A stretch of 64,000 nt of DNA, taken from assembly GCA_947564305.1 (NCBI GenBank), contig CANOBT010000012.1, positions 1-64,000 of the forward strand. Direction: 5' to 3'. The notes below the pieces were generated by a model. It saw nothing but the letters and a program-made list of their open reading frames with translations, made no database searches and had not been told where the DNA came from. The position numbers were made by a program, and so were the translations under genes. This DNA comes from an uncultured Lachnospiraceae bacterium. Lineage in GTDB: Bacteria > Bacillota_A > Clostridia > Lachnospirales > Lachnospiraceae. Position 1 is the first letter of the stretch. Each line of letters opens with the position of its first letter. Below are positions 8,736-19,051 of this stretch, piece by piece.

Positions 8736-10502
8736 TTAGAATTCCTCCTTTCCCAATGAATTGGCAACTTCAACATGCAGTTCCTTATTGACTTTTTCAA
8801 ATTCTACATCCAATTTATCTTCTGTCACATATTTGAAACGTCCAATCTGCTCACGTACCGGCATATCAATCAACTTCTGGAGCGGCGCCCCCTGTGAAAG
8901 TGCCTGCACAGACATTTCATAATATGCAATAACCAGATTCATCATCATATGCTGCTTCTTCAAAGAAGTATAAGTATCTACTTCATGGAAGGAGTTCTGA
9001 TGCAGGAAGTCCTCACGGATAGAGCGGGCTGCTTCCATCTTCAGGCGGTCGCCTGCCGACAGTGCATCCATACCAACCATCTTCACGATTTCTTCCAATT
9101 CTGCCTCTTCCTGCAGAAGTGACATCATCTTCTGACGATTTTCCATCCAGTCCTCTGCCACCTGGTTATTAAACCATTCTCTCATGTTGTCCACATACAA
9201 AGAATAGCTTGTCAGCCAGTTAATAGCCGGGAAGTGTCTCTTGTATGCCAATGCGGAATCCAATCCCCAGAACACCTTGACAATACGAAGTGTTGCCTGA
9301 GATACAGGCTCGGAAATATCACCACCCGGAGGTGAAACGGCACCGATTACGGACAATGCACCTTCGCGTCCTTCTTTTCCAAGAGAAATCACGTGGCCTG
9401 CACGCTCATAGAACTGTGCCAGACGGCTTCCCAGATAAGCCGGGTAACCTTCCTCACCAGGCATCTCTTCCAGACGTCCGGACATCTCACGAAGCGCCTC
9501 TGCCCAACGGGATGTGGAGTCTGCCATCAATGCTACGGAATATCCCATATCACGGAAATACTCTGCAATTGTAATACCAGTATAAATGGATGCCTCACGG
9601 GCAGCCACAGGCATGTCGGATGTATTTGCAATCAGAACGGTTCTCTCCATCAAAGACTGACCTGTCTTCGGGTCCTTCAATTCCGGGAACTCGTTCAGAA
9701 CGTCGGTCATCTCATTTCCACGCTCTCCACATCCGATATAAACTACGATATCCGCTTCCGCCCATTTTGCAAGCTGATGCTGAATGACTGTCTTTCCGCT
9801 TCCGAATGGTCCCGGTACTGCAGCCACACCGCCCTTTGCGATTGGGAAGAAGGTATCTACAACACGCTGTCCTGTTACCAACGGCATCTCCGGCGGAAGC
9901 TTTTTCTGGTATGGTCTTCCGCGGCGAACCGGCCACTTCTGCATCATAGTCAGCTCTTTGTCGCCATCCGCAGTCTCTACCACTGCTACCACATCTTCTA
10001 CCGTAAATTCACCGGCTTTGATTTCTTTTATCTTTCCTTTTGTTCCTACAGGAACCATAATTTTCTGTTCCACAACGATGGTTTCCTGTACCGTACCGAT
10101 TACATCGCCTGGCTCCACTTCTGCTCCGACTTCCACGGTAGGAACAAAGTTCCATTTCAAATCACGTTTCAGGGACGGTACTTCCACACCACGCTTCAGA
10201 TTGTTCCCGGAAACTTTCATAATATCATCCAGCGGCCTCTGGATTCCATCATAAATACTGGTGATCAGGCCAGGCCCTAATTCCACGGCCATAGGAACTT
10301 CCATAGACTCTACCGGTTCCCCCGGTCCCAGTCCTGATGTCTCCTCATATACCTGTATGGAAGCCTCATCTCCATGCATTTCAATGATTTCGCCAATCAG
10401 TCTCTGGTTGCTGACACGAACCACGTCAAACATATTCGCGTCGCGCATACCCGATGCAATAACAAGCGGGCCTGCGACTTTTTTAATTACGCCTCTGCTC
10501 AT
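8736..10502 (-). CDS. ntpA: V-type ATP synthase catalytic subunit A
   Basis: A 588-residue catalytic subunit of the A3B3 head. The P-loop GPFGSGKT is at residues 231-238, followed by the catalytic-site sequence GCGERGNE (about residues 257-264). The V/A-specific bulge region lies at about residues 115-190. Length and motifs are normal. It is preceded by a strong AGGAGGT and by 148 nt of hairpin-rich DNA that separates it from ntpG, the only large gap within the operon. Confidence 0.98.
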   Translation of the reverse strand: MSRGVIKKVAGPLVIASGMRDANMFDVVRVSNQRLIGEIIEMHGDEASIQVYEETSGLGPGEPVESMEVPMAVELGPGLITSIYDGIQRPLDDIMKVSGNNLKRGVEVPSLKRDLKWNFVPTVEVGAEVEPGDVIGTVQETIVVEQKIMVPVGTKGKIKEIKAGEFTVEDVVAVVETADGDKELTMMQKWPVRRGRPYQKKLPPEMPLVTGQRVVDTFFPIAKGGVAAVPGPFGSGKTVIQHQLAKWAEADIVVYIGCGERGNEMTDVLNEFPELKDPKTGQSLMERTVLIANTSDMPVAAREASIYTGITIAEYFRDMGYSVALMADSTSRWAEALREMSGRLEEMPGEEGYPAYLGSRLAQFYERAGHVISLGKEGREGALSVIGAVSPPGGDISEPVSQATLRIVKVFWGLDSALAYKRHFPAINWLTSYSLYVDNMREWFNNQVAEDWMENRQKMMSLLQEEAELEEIVKMVGMDALSAGDRLKMEAARSIREDFLHQNSFHEVDTYTSLKKQHMMMNLVIAYYEMSVQALSQGAPLQKLIDMPVREQIGRFKYVTEDKLDVEFEKVNKELHVEVANSLGKEEF

Positions 10503-10535
10503 TTGACGAATTACCTCCTGCTTATAAAACTATTG

Positions 10536-10644
10536 CTTCTTGAACTACTAATGTTCAAGAAGATGGTGAGGTTCTTTCGAACCTAGTTGTTAAGCACATC
10601 CCGCCGACCTGGCGAGGTCTTTTCGAGCCTGGTGGCGCGGATGC
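10536..10644 (-). other. Three-hairpin intercistronic segment between ntpG and ntpA
   Basis: On the minus-strand transcript three hairpins lie in a row. One spans 10594-10644, with pairing GCATCC/GGATGTGC outside and a UCGAAAAGA loop inside. One spans 10569-10584 (AGGTTC-GAAA-GAACCT). One spans 10536-10562, a perfect 10-bp stem with a 7-nt loop. None is followed by a T-run, so they do not look like terminators. A processing or mRNA-stabilising role before the genes for the three-copy A and B subunits is an inference. Confidence 0.55.
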
Positions 10645-10650
10645 TTCCTT

Positions 10651-10971
10651 TTATTCCTCTGCAAACAAAATATCCGACCCAACAGCCTGCTCCACCGTCT
10701 TCTTGACGCCTTCCACACCGGCTCCGGTATTCCCGGACACACCTGGAATCTGGATGATTGCAGGCATTGTCCGCTCCTGATATTCTGCTATCTCATCTTT
10801 TATTTCTGCCGCCACAGCTTCCGTAATATAGATAATCCCATATTTTCCGCCTGCCAGCTGGCGCAGCTTATCCCTGGCTTCTTCGGGGGTCTTTACCGGA
10901 CAGATGCTAAGACCCAGCGTCGCGAAACCATAGATACTGTCGTAATCGCCGATTACCGCAATCTTATACAT
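10651..10971 (-). CDS. ntpG: V-type ATP synthase subunit F (NtpG)
   Basis: A 106-residue central-stalk subunit that binds subunit D. The start MYKIAVIGDYDSIYGF is typical of V/A-ATPase subunit F with its small Rossmann-like fold. The ATG overlaps the end of ntpC by 8 nt, so the two are coupled. The symbol follows E. hirae, where the F subunit gene is ntpG; the gene position matches the E. hirae order. Confidence 0.92.
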   Translation of the reverse strand: MYKIAVIGDYDSIYGFATLGLSICPVKTPEEARDKLRQLAGGKYGIIYITEAVAAEIKDEIAEYQERTMPAIIQIPGVSGNTGAGVEGVKKTVEQAVGSDILFAEE

Positions 10972-11935
10972 ACATCTCCCTTACCCTTTCCCGAATCGCC
11001 TCATCCGGGAATTCATTCTGCTTCCCGGTCAGGATAATCCGAACTGTCTTAATCTCATTCTCTCTGGCAAGCTGATATGCTACCAGAGGCCCTACTGAAA
11101 ACGCGTTATACTTCTGGGGACGGATGGTTTCCATCATCCGGTTGTCGCACCAGCGTTCAAATGCAGACGGAGATTCTTCCAGAGCCTGAGCCCCCTGTGC
11201 ATAGGTCGTTCCGGACAGATATTCCCCGATTGCCTCAGGTCCGGCAAGTGCCGCCTTTGCAAGCTGCTCTGAGCTGACACTTTCACAGTCTGCCAACGCG
11301 CGCTTGATAAAGTCCAGAGACTTTCCTGTCTTTTGACAACGCACGGCAATCTTAATATCCGCGATTGCAACCGTGGACTCCGCATAATTGCGGATAATCT
11401 CGTCTTTTGCGTTTTTACCTGCTTCATAGATGGCATCTAATGCCGCCTTGTCAACGATTACATCACATAGCTGGCCGTCCCGCGTATGCAAAAGCGTATC
11501 ATATGCTTCCTGCGCCACAGCCGCCATATTGCCTGGAAGTCGGCCAAACTCTTTGCTCTCCACGATATTGAGCATTTCTTCCCCCGGAATAGCACAGTCA
11601 TCATAGAAAATATTTTCATTCTGTGCCTCAGTACATACTTCCTTGATCGCCGCTTTCAGATTATGATACACTTTAGAATATGAAAGCACGTCAAACACAG
11701 ACAGGTCCGGTGCCACTTCCCGTATCACTTCCCAGGTCTTCTCCTCCTCACGCTTGAGCATTGCAGAGGCATCAAGCCCGGTCTCATGGTCTCCCCAGCC
11801 CTTTTCGCTCAACAGCTCCAGGCACTGCTTTTCACTCTGACAGTTCACAAGCTGGTCAATTACAGAATCCGTCAGCAGGGATGCTTCCAACGAACGTATA
11901 CGCGCAACCGCGTAAGTATATTCTAAATCATTCAA
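10964..11935 (-). CDS. ntpC: V-type ATP synthase subunit C
   Basis: A 323-residue alpha-helical funnel subunit (C/d type) that connects the central stalk to the membrane K ring. The sequence starts MNDLEYTYAVARIRSLEASLL and ends FPDEAIRERVREMYV, as in bacterial NtpC proteins. It lies 29 nt after ntpE and overlaps ntpG by 8 nt. Confidence 0.93.
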   Translation of the reverse strand: MNDLEYTYAVARIRSLEASLLTDSVIDQLVNCQSEKQCLELLSEKGWGDHETGLDASAMLKREEEKTWEVIREVAPDLSVFDVLSYSKVYHNLKAAIKEVCTEAQNENIFYDDCAIPGEEMLNIVESKEFGRLPGNMAAVAQEAYDTLLHTRDGQLCDVIVDKAALDAIYEAGKNAKDEIIRNYAESTVAIADIKIAVRCQKTGKSLDFIKRALADCESVSSEQLAKAALAGPEAIGEYLSGTTYAQGAQALEESPSAFERWCDNRMMETIRPQKYNAFSVGPLVAYQLARENEIKTVRIILTGKQNEFPDEAIRERVREMYV

Positions 11936-11964
11936 AATATTCCCTCCTGTATCCTAGCTGTCTT

Positions 11965-12558
11965 CTATACAAATAACACCTCATGAACTTTATCGGACAA
12001 ATAATCTCTCTTTGCATCAAACATTGCCCGGATTGTACAATTCTCTTCCACACCGCCATATACAAGGATAAAGCCGCCGTCCATGTCTTTGGCTGCCTCA
12101 GACAGATGGAGAGTGCCGCCCTTTTTCTGAGCCGCTTTTTCCATCTCCGCCTCAAATCCCTTCGGCATCCGCTTCAAGTCTTTTGCATTAAAGGAAATGA
12201 CGCCCTCTCCAGGCTGAGCATATTTTTCAAGCATCTTTACAATCATTTCAAAATATGCTGCATCCTCCTGCGCACATACCTTCTCATATGCTTTCTGAAG
12301 CACATCCGCAATCACTTCCTGCTTTGCCTGGAGAATTGCCTGCTTACGCTGCATATCACCGGATGATTTCACCCGCTCTGCGTAAACTGCAATTGCCTCC
12401 TGGGATTTTGCAGAAATCTTAGAAGATTCTGCTTCTGCCTCTGCTTTTGCGTCACTGATCATCTGCTCTGCTTTCTCATTGGCTTCTGCTATCTTCACTT
12501 CTGCTGAGTGGTTTGCTTCATCCAGGATCTGACTTTTTATCTTGTCTAATCCACTCAT
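11965..12558 (-). CDS. ntpE: V-type ATP synthase subunit E
   Basis: A 197-residue peripheral-stalk subunit. The N-terminal half is a long charged helix (ILDEANHSAEVKIAEANEKA onward) that pairs with the NtpF stalk helix; the C-terminal globular half (GGFILVYGGVEENCTIRAMF) binds the head. It starts 27 nt after ntpK. Length and organisation are normal. Confidence 0.93.
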   Translation of the reverse strand: MSGLDKIKSQILDEANHSAEVKIAEANEKAEQMISDAKAEAEAESSKISAKSQEAIAVYAERVKSSGDMQRKQAILQAKQEVIADVLQKAYEKVCAQEDAAYFEMIVKMLEKYAQPGEGVISFNAKDLKRMPKGFEAEMEKAAQKKGGTLHLSEAAKDMDGGFILVYGGVEENCTIRAMFDAKRDYLSDKVHEVLFV

Positions 12559-12585
12559 CTATTACACCTCATACTTATTATAATT

Positions 12586-13071
<486 letters not shown>

Positions 13072-15084
13072 TTATTCCTCCTTAATATCTGCATATTTTG
13101 TATTCTCTTTAAATGGATTAAATGCCCTTCCGCCGCCTTCATAGAATTTTCCGAAAAATTCTACATACTGCAGACGGTTTGTATGCACATAAGCCCCCAG
13201 CAGATTGATTGCCAGGTTCAACGTATGCCCAACAATAAATACTACAATGAATAAAATCACACCGAAAATGCTGTTGCCTGCCATACTTCCCATCTGGTTG
13301 ACAACCTGCGCAATAACGCCCGTCGCAAGTCCCAGTGCAAGAAGCCTGGAGTAAGACAGCACATCACTGAGCCATCCTGTTATATTATATAGATCATATG
13401 CACCCAGCGCAATTCTGAGTCCGAAATTTTTGTTCTCTCTTCCGGACATGAACAGGATACCCACTGCTCCTACAATTGCAAATGCTTTTCCCAAAAGATT
13501 GACAACTGCCGGGAATACGATCTTTGTCCCTGCAACAGATGCAAAAATATCTGTCGGAAGGAACATGATGATCAATCCAATCAGAAGCAGGAACCAGAGT
13601 ACTACATCACAGAAGAAATCCAGATATCTGTTATCCTTAATACACATATATCCTTTGATTCCCAGTCCTGTAAACAAATGGATCAGACCAAACAACATCG
13701 AATAAATCAAAAGCTTCATCGGGTCATTCAATGGAATAAACCACAGAGCCGGTATCTCTACCTCGCGGCCTAAAAATGTCCTTGATACCACATTCACCAC
13801 ATCGCCAAAGTAGCCGCCGAACATGATGCCCCAGAACAGTGTGGAAAGTCCACACCAGAAAAACAGCTTTAACGATTTTTTCATTCCCTCGGCCATTCTA
13901 GGGAACTTTTTCAGAGCCGCACCGCACGCAATAGATACGATTGCCCCGTAGGCCGCGTCTGAAAGCATCAGGCCAAACAAAAACACATAGAAAGCAGACA
14001 TGATCGTAGTCGGATCAACCTCACCCTTTGCCGGGAGACCGTAGGATTCCAGGACTCCTTCCGCACTCTCTGAAAACGAATTATTTTCAAGGAGTACCGG
14101 TGCTTCCTCATCCTCTCTCAATTCCTCTACATCAACTACGCAGTCATATTTACTCTCCAATGCCTTTTTCAGCCTGTCAACATATTTTACCGGGACATAA
14201 CCGCTGATAAAAAATGCACGCTCTGACTGCGGCAGCGTCCCAAGCACCTCATATTTATCCGCACGGACACGGTAATAATCTGCCAGGAGACGCAAACTCT
14301 CTCGATTGCTCCCTAAGCCGGACAACTTTTGCTCAATCTCTGCAATCTTTTGCTCTCTCTTTTGAATCTCGCCTTCCATCCCGGCTTTTGCCTGGGAAGG
14401 TACTTGCTGCAAAATCTGGGATGGCCTTGCAAATCCCTTGCTGCGAAGCGCTTCCTCAATCTGACGAGCCTCGCCTCTCAAACAGAACACTGTCAGATAA
14501 GTTCCTTCCTGTCCCTCAGAGATGATATGCACTTCAAAACCTTGTGCTTCCGGCGCCCTCTCTGCAATCACAGAATAAATCTGCTCCAGACTGCATTCCC
14601 CCGGCATGGTCCCTAGAAGCATCTCTGTATGCTTAGTCCCTGCATAGTCCATGGGAACTTCCAATGGAAGCCATGGCGTCAGGCTTTCGATGCTGTTCTC
14701 CAGCTTCAGGATCTCGGATTTCTGCTCTGCCCGCTCTCTGTCCAGCGATTGAATCTGATTCGCTGTACGAAGCAGACTGTCCTTGTCTCCGATGATCTGC
14801 CGGTATTTTTGCTGATCTATCAGATCTTTCCCGGCAAGGGAAGACAGCATAGACTTTTTCTCCGGAGCATATATCTGGAGAATATCCAGCGCGCGGTCAA
14901 CAGAGGATGCCGCTTTTTCAAAACTGCTTCTGGCATTTGCAGTATCCATCCGGTGGAAGTCTTCATCTTCCTCCAGAAACTGGCTGACCTCCATGACGCC
15001 CATGCTCTGCAGCTTTTCCAGAATCGCTTTCCGGTTCTTTTTCAATGCGCAGATACTGATTCGCTGCATCTGCAATACCGCCAT
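13072..15084 (-). CDS. ntpI: V-type ATP synthase subunit I (a-type stator)
   Basis: A 670-residue stator subunit. Residues 1 to about 345 are cytoplasmic and rich in coiled coil; the rest holds seven or eight membrane helices that form the ion half-channels beside the K ring. The conserved stretch SYSRLLALGLATGVIAQVVN contains the arginine expected to face the K-ring glutamate. It ends 3 nt before the ntpK start and begins MAVLQMQRISICALKK, as usual for the family. Confidence 0.95.
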   Translation of the reverse strand: MAVLQMQRISICALKKNRKAILEKLQSMGVMEVSQFLEEDEDFHRMDTANARSSFEKAASSVDRALDILQIYAPEKKSMLSSLAGKDLIDQQKYRQIIGDKDSLLRTANQIQSLDRERAEQKSEILKLENSIESLTPWLPLEVPMDYAGTKHTEMLLGTMPGECSLEQIYSVIAERAPEAQGFEVHIISEGQEGTYLTVFCLRGEARQIEEALRSKGFARPSQILQQVPSQAKAGMEGEIQKREQKIAEIEQKLSGLGSNRESLRLLADYYRVRADKYEVLGTLPQSERAFFISGYVPVKYVDRLKKALESKYDCVVDVEELREDEEAPVLLENNSFSESAEGVLESYGLPAKGEVDPTTIMSAFYVFLFGLMLSDAAYGAIVSIACGAALKKFPRMAEGMKKSLKLFFWCGLSTLFWGIMFGGYFGDVVNVVSRTFLGREVEIPALWFIPLNDPMKLLIYSMLFGLIHLFTGLGIKGYMCIKDNRYLDFFCDVVLWFLLLIGLIIMFLPTDIFASVAGTKIVFPAVVNLLGKAFAIVGAVGILFMSGRENKNFGLRIALGAYDLYNITGWLSDVLSYSRLLALGLATGVIAQVVNQMGSMAGNSIFGVILFIVVFIVGHTLNLAINLLGAYVHTNRLQYVEFFGKFYEGGGRAFNPFKENTKYADIKEE

Positions 15085-15171
15085 AATCTAATCCCTCCTT
15101 TAACTATCCTATTTTTTGACTTTTCTCACCGGGTCATCTTTTGATCTGGTTGTGAAAAATCGCGTTTCCGC

Positions 15172-15480
15172 TTAAACTAGTTCCGAAACCACAAGGTTCA
15201 CAGCAGCTTCATGCTTCTGCATGGCCAGCTCTTTCAAGGCTGACACTTCCTTCTGAATCTCGGACATAGCCGAATTCAAATCCTGTGTACCTTTTTCTTT
15301 CGCCTGCTCCATATCTGACTGAGCTTTCTGCTTCATGCCCTGGATTTGTTCCGACTTAATCTGTTCTGCCTTTTTCGCTGCACCTTCTAGTATGTCTTTA
15401 TACTTGAGTTCAGCTTCCCTGACAACCGCTTCTGCTTTCGCTTCAGTGTCCTTGATTGCCTGAATTGTGTTCTCCACCAT
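15172..15480 (-). CDS. ntpF: V-type ATP synthase peripheral-stalk subunit G/H (NtpF)
   Basis: A helical 102-residue peripheral-stalk subunit that pairs with NtpE. Almost the whole protein is a charged coiled coil. An in-frame ATG at 15501 exists, but the ATG at 15480 has AAAGGCGGTGA ahead of it, while the upstream one lies only about 9 nt after the predicted transcription start. It is the first gene of the operon, and with the following genes it reproduces the E. hirae order F-I-K-E-C-G-A-B-D. Confidence 0.85.
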   Translation of the reverse strand: MVENTIQAIKDTEAKAEAVVREAELKYKDILEGAAKKAEQIKSEQIQGMKQKAQSDMEQAKEKGTQDLNSAMSEIQKEVSALKELAMQKHEAAVNLVVSELV

Positions 15481-15516
15481 ATCTGACTCACCGCCTTTCA
15501 TAAGTACACGTTTATT

Positions 15517-15546
15517 ATCATACCATAATCTTTGGGATAACGTCTA
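15517..15546 (-). promoter_or_regulatory. Promoter of the V-ATPase operon
   Basis: TATGAT (15517-15522) with TAGACG (15541-15546) 18 nt upstream on the minus strand. The -10 is good, the -35 matches at four positions. It sits about 40 nt before the preferred ntpF start. Confidence 0.5.
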
Positions 15547-15655
15547 CATTTTTTTCAATTTTTTCCAGTAAAACCGCCGCTTTTTGTTAATGTTTCATAA
15601 CATTTTTCGTCACTTCATAGCCTTTACAAATTTTGTCAGTCTATTCACGAAATCG

Positions 15656-16159
15656 TCAGATTTCGTCATTCCAATCCAGCCGGTGCAGGCTGCCCGCCTG
15701 CTCCATTCCTAAAAACTGATTCTGCCGCAATGCCTCGTATAGAATTATCGCTGCAGAATTGCCCAGATTTAAGGAGCGGATTCCTCCCAGCATGGGAATC
15801 CGCACACAGTTCTCACGGTGTTTTACCAGAATTTCTTCCGGAATCCCGGCACTTTCTTTGCCGAACATCAGATAGCAGTCTGGTTCATATTGCACTTCCG
15901 TATAGGCTTTTTCCGCCTTTGTTGTGGCCATGTATATCTTTGCGCCGGAATTCTGTTTTAAAAAATCCTCATAATCAATATATGTGGTAACATCCAAATC
16001 TTTCCAATAATCCATCCCGGCACGGCGGAGGGACTTCTCATCCAAACGAAATCCCAATGGTTCTATCAGGTGAAGCCTTGTGCCTGTCGCCACACATGTC
16101 CTGCCGATATTTCCGGTATTGGCCGGGATTTCCGGTTCTAGTAATACAATGTTCAGCAT
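15656..16159 (-). CDS. trmL: tRNA (cytidine/uridine-34-2'-O)-methyltransferase TrmL
   Basis: A 167-residue SPOUT methyltransferase that 2'-O-methylates the wobble nucleotide of certain leucine tRNAs. The three SPOUT motifs are visible: N-terminal PEIPANTGNIGRTC, middle LMFGKESAGIPEEIL, and C-terminal MLGGIRSLNLGNSAAIILYE, which forms the trefoil-knot SAM site. Length is typical of TrmL/YibK. Its start is one base from the stop of the aminotransferase gene, so they are co-transcribed. Confidence 0.93.
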   Translation of the reverse strand: MLNIVLLEPEIPANTGNIGRTCVATGTRLHLIEPLGFRLDEKSLRRAGMDYWKDLDVTTYIDYEDFLKQNSGAKIYMATTKAEKAYTEVQYEPDCYLMFGKESAGIPEEILVKHRENCVRIPMLGGIRSLNLGNSAAIILYEALRQNQFLGMEQAGSLHRLDWNDEI

Positions 16160-16160
16160 A

Positions 16161-17330
16161 TCACTGCTCCTTACGCAATTTCTGGATAAAGCTTTCCAGC
16201 CTTCCCAGGGCTACTTTCAAATCTTCCAGAGAATATGCATATGAAATTCGTAAAAACCCTTCTCCACATTCCCCAAAAGCACTTCCCGGCACAACAGCCA
16301 CTTTTTCTTCCTCCAGAAGTCTCGTAGCAAATTCATCGGAAGTCATCTTGAATTCCCGGATACTCGGAAATACATAGAATGCCCCATATGGCTCAAAACA
16401 TTCCAGCCCCATCCTTTTGAACTCATGCATCAAAAAACGTCTTCTCTGATTGTAAGCCTCACGCATCTCCTGTACTTCTTCCTCACAGTTGCGCAAGCCC
16501 TCCACAGCCGCATACTGGCTGTTTGTAGGCGCACACATGATGGCAAACTGATGCAGTTTGATCATCTGCTTCAAAATCTCCGCAGGCCCGCAGCAATATC
16601 CCAACCGCCATCCTGTCATTGCAAATCCCTTGGAAAATCCATTAATCACGATAGTCCTCTCTCGCATTCCCGGAATACTTGCGATGGAAACATGTTCTCC
16701 TTTGTAGCTTAACTCCGAATAAATCTCATCAGAAAGAACGTAGAGGTCGTGTTCTTTTACAAATTCTGCGATAGGTTCTAAATCGTCTTTCGTCATGATG
16801 GAGCCAGTGGGATTGTTCGGAAATGGCATGACAAGTATTTTGGTCCGTTCACTGCATTTTCCTTCCAAATCTTCAACAGTGAGCTTAAATTCATTCTTAT
16901 GTTTCAGCTCCACTACCACCGGAACCCCGTCAGCCATGATAGTACAGGGAACATAGGATACATAACTTGGCTGTGGAATCAAAACTTCATCCCCCACGTC
17001 CAGCATACACCGCAGCGCCACGTCAATAGCCTCGCTCCCGCCTACGGTCACCATAGTTTCTTTTCTGGAATCATAAGAAACATGGATTTTCCGCTTCAGA
17101 TATTTGCAAATTTCATCCCGAAGTTCTTGAAGTCCGGCATTGGATGTATAAAATGTTCTTCCGCGTTCCAGAGAAAAGATGCCCTCCTCCCGAATCCGCC
17201 ACGGAGTATCAAAGTCCGGTTCCCCTACGCCGAGGGAAATCACATCATCCATCTCACTTGCAATATCAAAAAATTTCCGAATCCCGGATGGCTGAACCTG
17301 TGTAATCTTTTTTGCGATTGGATTTCTCAT
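16161..17330 (-). CDS. Class I/II PLP-dependent aminotransferase
   Basis: A 389-residue cytosolic transaminase. The PLP lysine is K234 in GFSKGFAMTGWRLG; the cofactor-binding NNPTG motif is at about residues 172-176 and the DEIYSEL motif at 201-207. The N-terminus SLGVGEPDFDTP is typical of the aspartate/aromatic (PatA/AspC-like) subgroup. The ATG overlaps the last base of the Lrp-type regulator gene, suggesting that regulator controls amino acid use through this enzyme. The substrate cannot be fixed from sequence alone. Confidence 0.9.
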   Translation of the reverse strand: MRNPIAKKITQVQPSGIRKFFDIASEMDDVISLGVGEPDFDTPWRIREEGIFSLERGRTFYTSNAGLQELRDEICKYLKRKIHVSYDSRKETMVTVGGSEAIDVALRCMLDVGDEVLIPQPSYVSYVPCTIMADGVPVVVELKHKNEFKLTVEDLEGKCSERTKILVMPFPNNPTGSIMTKDDLEPIAEFVKEHDLYVLSDEIYSELSYKGEHVSIASIPGMRERTIVINGFSKGFAMTGWRLGYCCGPAEILKQMIKLHQFAIMCAPTNSQYAAVEGLRNCEEEVQEMREAYNQRRRFLMHEFKRMGLECFEPYGAFYVFPSIREFKMTSDEFATRLLEEEKVAVVPGSAFGECGEGFLRISYAYSLEDLKVALGRLESFIQKLRKEQ

Positions 17331-17830
17331 TATGGAGTCACCACCATCCTCTCAGACTCTCTCTTACGTACCATGATTGTTCCAAAATCTTTGTATTTCT
17401 TTAAAATAAAATACGTAGCCGTACTGATCACGGAGTCGATTGGGGACAGTTTTTCTGATACGAACCTGGAAACTTCCTTCAGTGTCTTCCCTTCCAGTGT
17501 AACCAGTAAATCATAACCTCCTGAAATCAAATAAACTGCGTGAACCTCCGGATAGTTGTAGATTCTCTCCGCGATTCTGTCAAACCCCTGGTTTCTCTGC
17601 GGGGTCACGCGCACTTCAATAAGAGCTGTCACCTTTTCCGTACCGGTTTTGTCCCAATCAATCAGTGTATGGTATCCGCAGATAACTTTTTCCTTCTCCA
17701 TATCTGCGACCTCATTTGCTACTACAGTCTCATCAATTCCTAAGAGAACCGCCAGTTCCCCCAAATCAATCCGGCTGTTTCTTTCCATATATTTCAAAAT
17801 CTCTGTTCTCAGTTCTAAACGATTTTCCAT
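17330..17830 (-). CDS. Lrp/AsnC family transcriptional regulator
   Basis: A 166-residue regulator with an N-terminal winged HTH (about residues 15-60, NSRIDLGELAVLLGIDETVV) and a C-terminal RAM ligand-binding domain (about residues 65-145, including VHAVYLISGGYDLLVTLEG). Proteins of this type respond to amino acids. The gene is fused end-to-start with the aminotransferase gene, the likely target or functional partner. Confidence 0.9.
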   Translation of the reverse strand: MENRLELRTEILKYMERNSRIDLGELAVLLGIDETVVANEVADMEKEKVICGYHTLIDWDKTGTEKVTALIEVRVTPQRNQGFDRIAERIYNYPEVHAVYLISGGYDLLVTLEGKTLKEVSRFVSEKLSPIDSVISTATYFILKKYKDFGTIMVRKRESERMVVTP

Positions 17831-17908
17831 CTCCTGTTTCTGCTCCTCTCCATTTTAATATAGCATTTTTTCGCCAGCACTTTTACGTCATTTTATCCAC
17901 CGGCGAAT

Positions 17909-18973
17909 CTATTCGTGTTTTATCCGATTTCTTTCTTCCCACCAACGCAGCAATTCGTCCGGCGCCGGACGGTCCAAAAATCGTTTCTCTCCTTCGCTTG
18001 TGATCACCCGTGCACTCCCTGCAGTGGTAACCCCAAGCATACTGGCTCGTGCACCACCCGCACGAAGAGTCTGTACCAGCCGTTCCCCGTGGTCTGCAAT
18101 CATCAATACAGCTCCTGTGGATGTCATCTGATAGGGATTCAGGCGGAAGTATTCGCATACCTCCACAGTTTCCTGCCGGATATTTATTTTTTTCAAATCC
18201 ACCTCCACGCCAATCCCTGCTGCCTCGGCCACTTCCCACAGTGTTCCAAAGATTCCGCCGCTTCCAATCTGCTGCATGGCAGTTACATGGTTTGCAGTGG
18301 ATACATTCTTTTCCAGATTGTCCGCTTTCCGTAATGTTTCTCCATACTTCCAGATGTCGCAAAGGATATCCATCTGGATAAGTTCACCTTCCAACGCACG
18401 CATTTGGCGAAGAAAACCAGGTGAAAAACGCTTCCTAAGCTCTTCCTCACATTCATCCAGAATCCTCAGCATCCCTTCCAAGCCAATATCACCACACAGA
18501 ACAATGTCCTGCCGCGGTTTTGCGTCCGCCGGACAGAGGAGCCCTTCTTCCTCTACAGTTCCGAAAGCAGTTACCTGCACCAGAATCTGAGATACTGCCG
18601 GACTGCTTTCCACCTGGATGCCGGCAATCTGAATCTGCAGTTTTTGACATAATTGTTCCACATGTGCAATCACTTTCCGGAGCGTTTCCTCTTCCAGTTG
18701 GAGCGGAAGAAAGACTTGAGTTGAAATCCCTTCTGTTCTGGCTCCTCTTGCAGCCAAATCGTTGACTGCCTTTGCCACCGCATAGTCTCCAACCGACTCT
18801 GCATTTCCGGAAGCATGTGCGGAAGCCGTAAGGGCGAGTCTCCCCTCCGGTATATGCATTGCTGTACACATCTCCTCTTTTGATGGCTTCAGCAGGAAAT
18901 GTTTCCCTTCAAAATTCAGTTGTTTTTGTACAGACCGTTTCCATACGGCCTGAGATAATTTTCCTGCTTTCAT
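17909..18973 (-). CDS. AIR synthase-related (HypE/ThiL/PurM-like) protein
   Basis: A 354-residue protein of the PurM/SelD/HypE ATP-binding fold. The N-terminal half has SVGDYAVAKAVNDLAARGAR, which corresponds to the family pattern placing Asn-Asp next to the ATP site; the C-terminal half has ADHGERLVQTLRAGGARASM and a GVTTAGSARVITSEGEKRFL tail. Related stand-alone proteins are common in clostridia with no known reaction. No Hyp genes are nearby, so hydrogenase maturation is not supported. It lies 78 nt upstream of the Lrp-type regulator gene. Confidence 0.75.
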   Translation of the reverse strand: MKAGKLSQAVWKRSVQKQLNFEGKHFLLKPSKEEMCTAMHIPEGRLALTASAHASGNAESVGDYAVAKAVNDLAARGARTEGISTQVFLPLQLEEETLRKVIAHVEQLCQKLQIQIAGIQVESSPAVSQILVQVTAFGTVEEEGLLCPADAKPRQDIVLCGDIGLEGMLRILDECEEELRKRFSPGFLRQMRALEGELIQMDILCDIWKYGETLRKADNLEKNVSTANHVTAMQQIGSGGIFGTLWEVAEAAGIGVEVDLKKINIRQETVEVCEYFRLNPYQMTSTGAVLMIADHGERLVQTLRAGGARASMLGVTTAGSARVITSEGEKRFLDRPAPDELLRWWEERNRIKHE

Positions 18974-19051
18974 TCGTCCACCTCATGTAAAACCCACATA
19001 GGAAACCAAAATGATTCCCAACCATGAAACTCCCTGCAATCATTCAATTTC

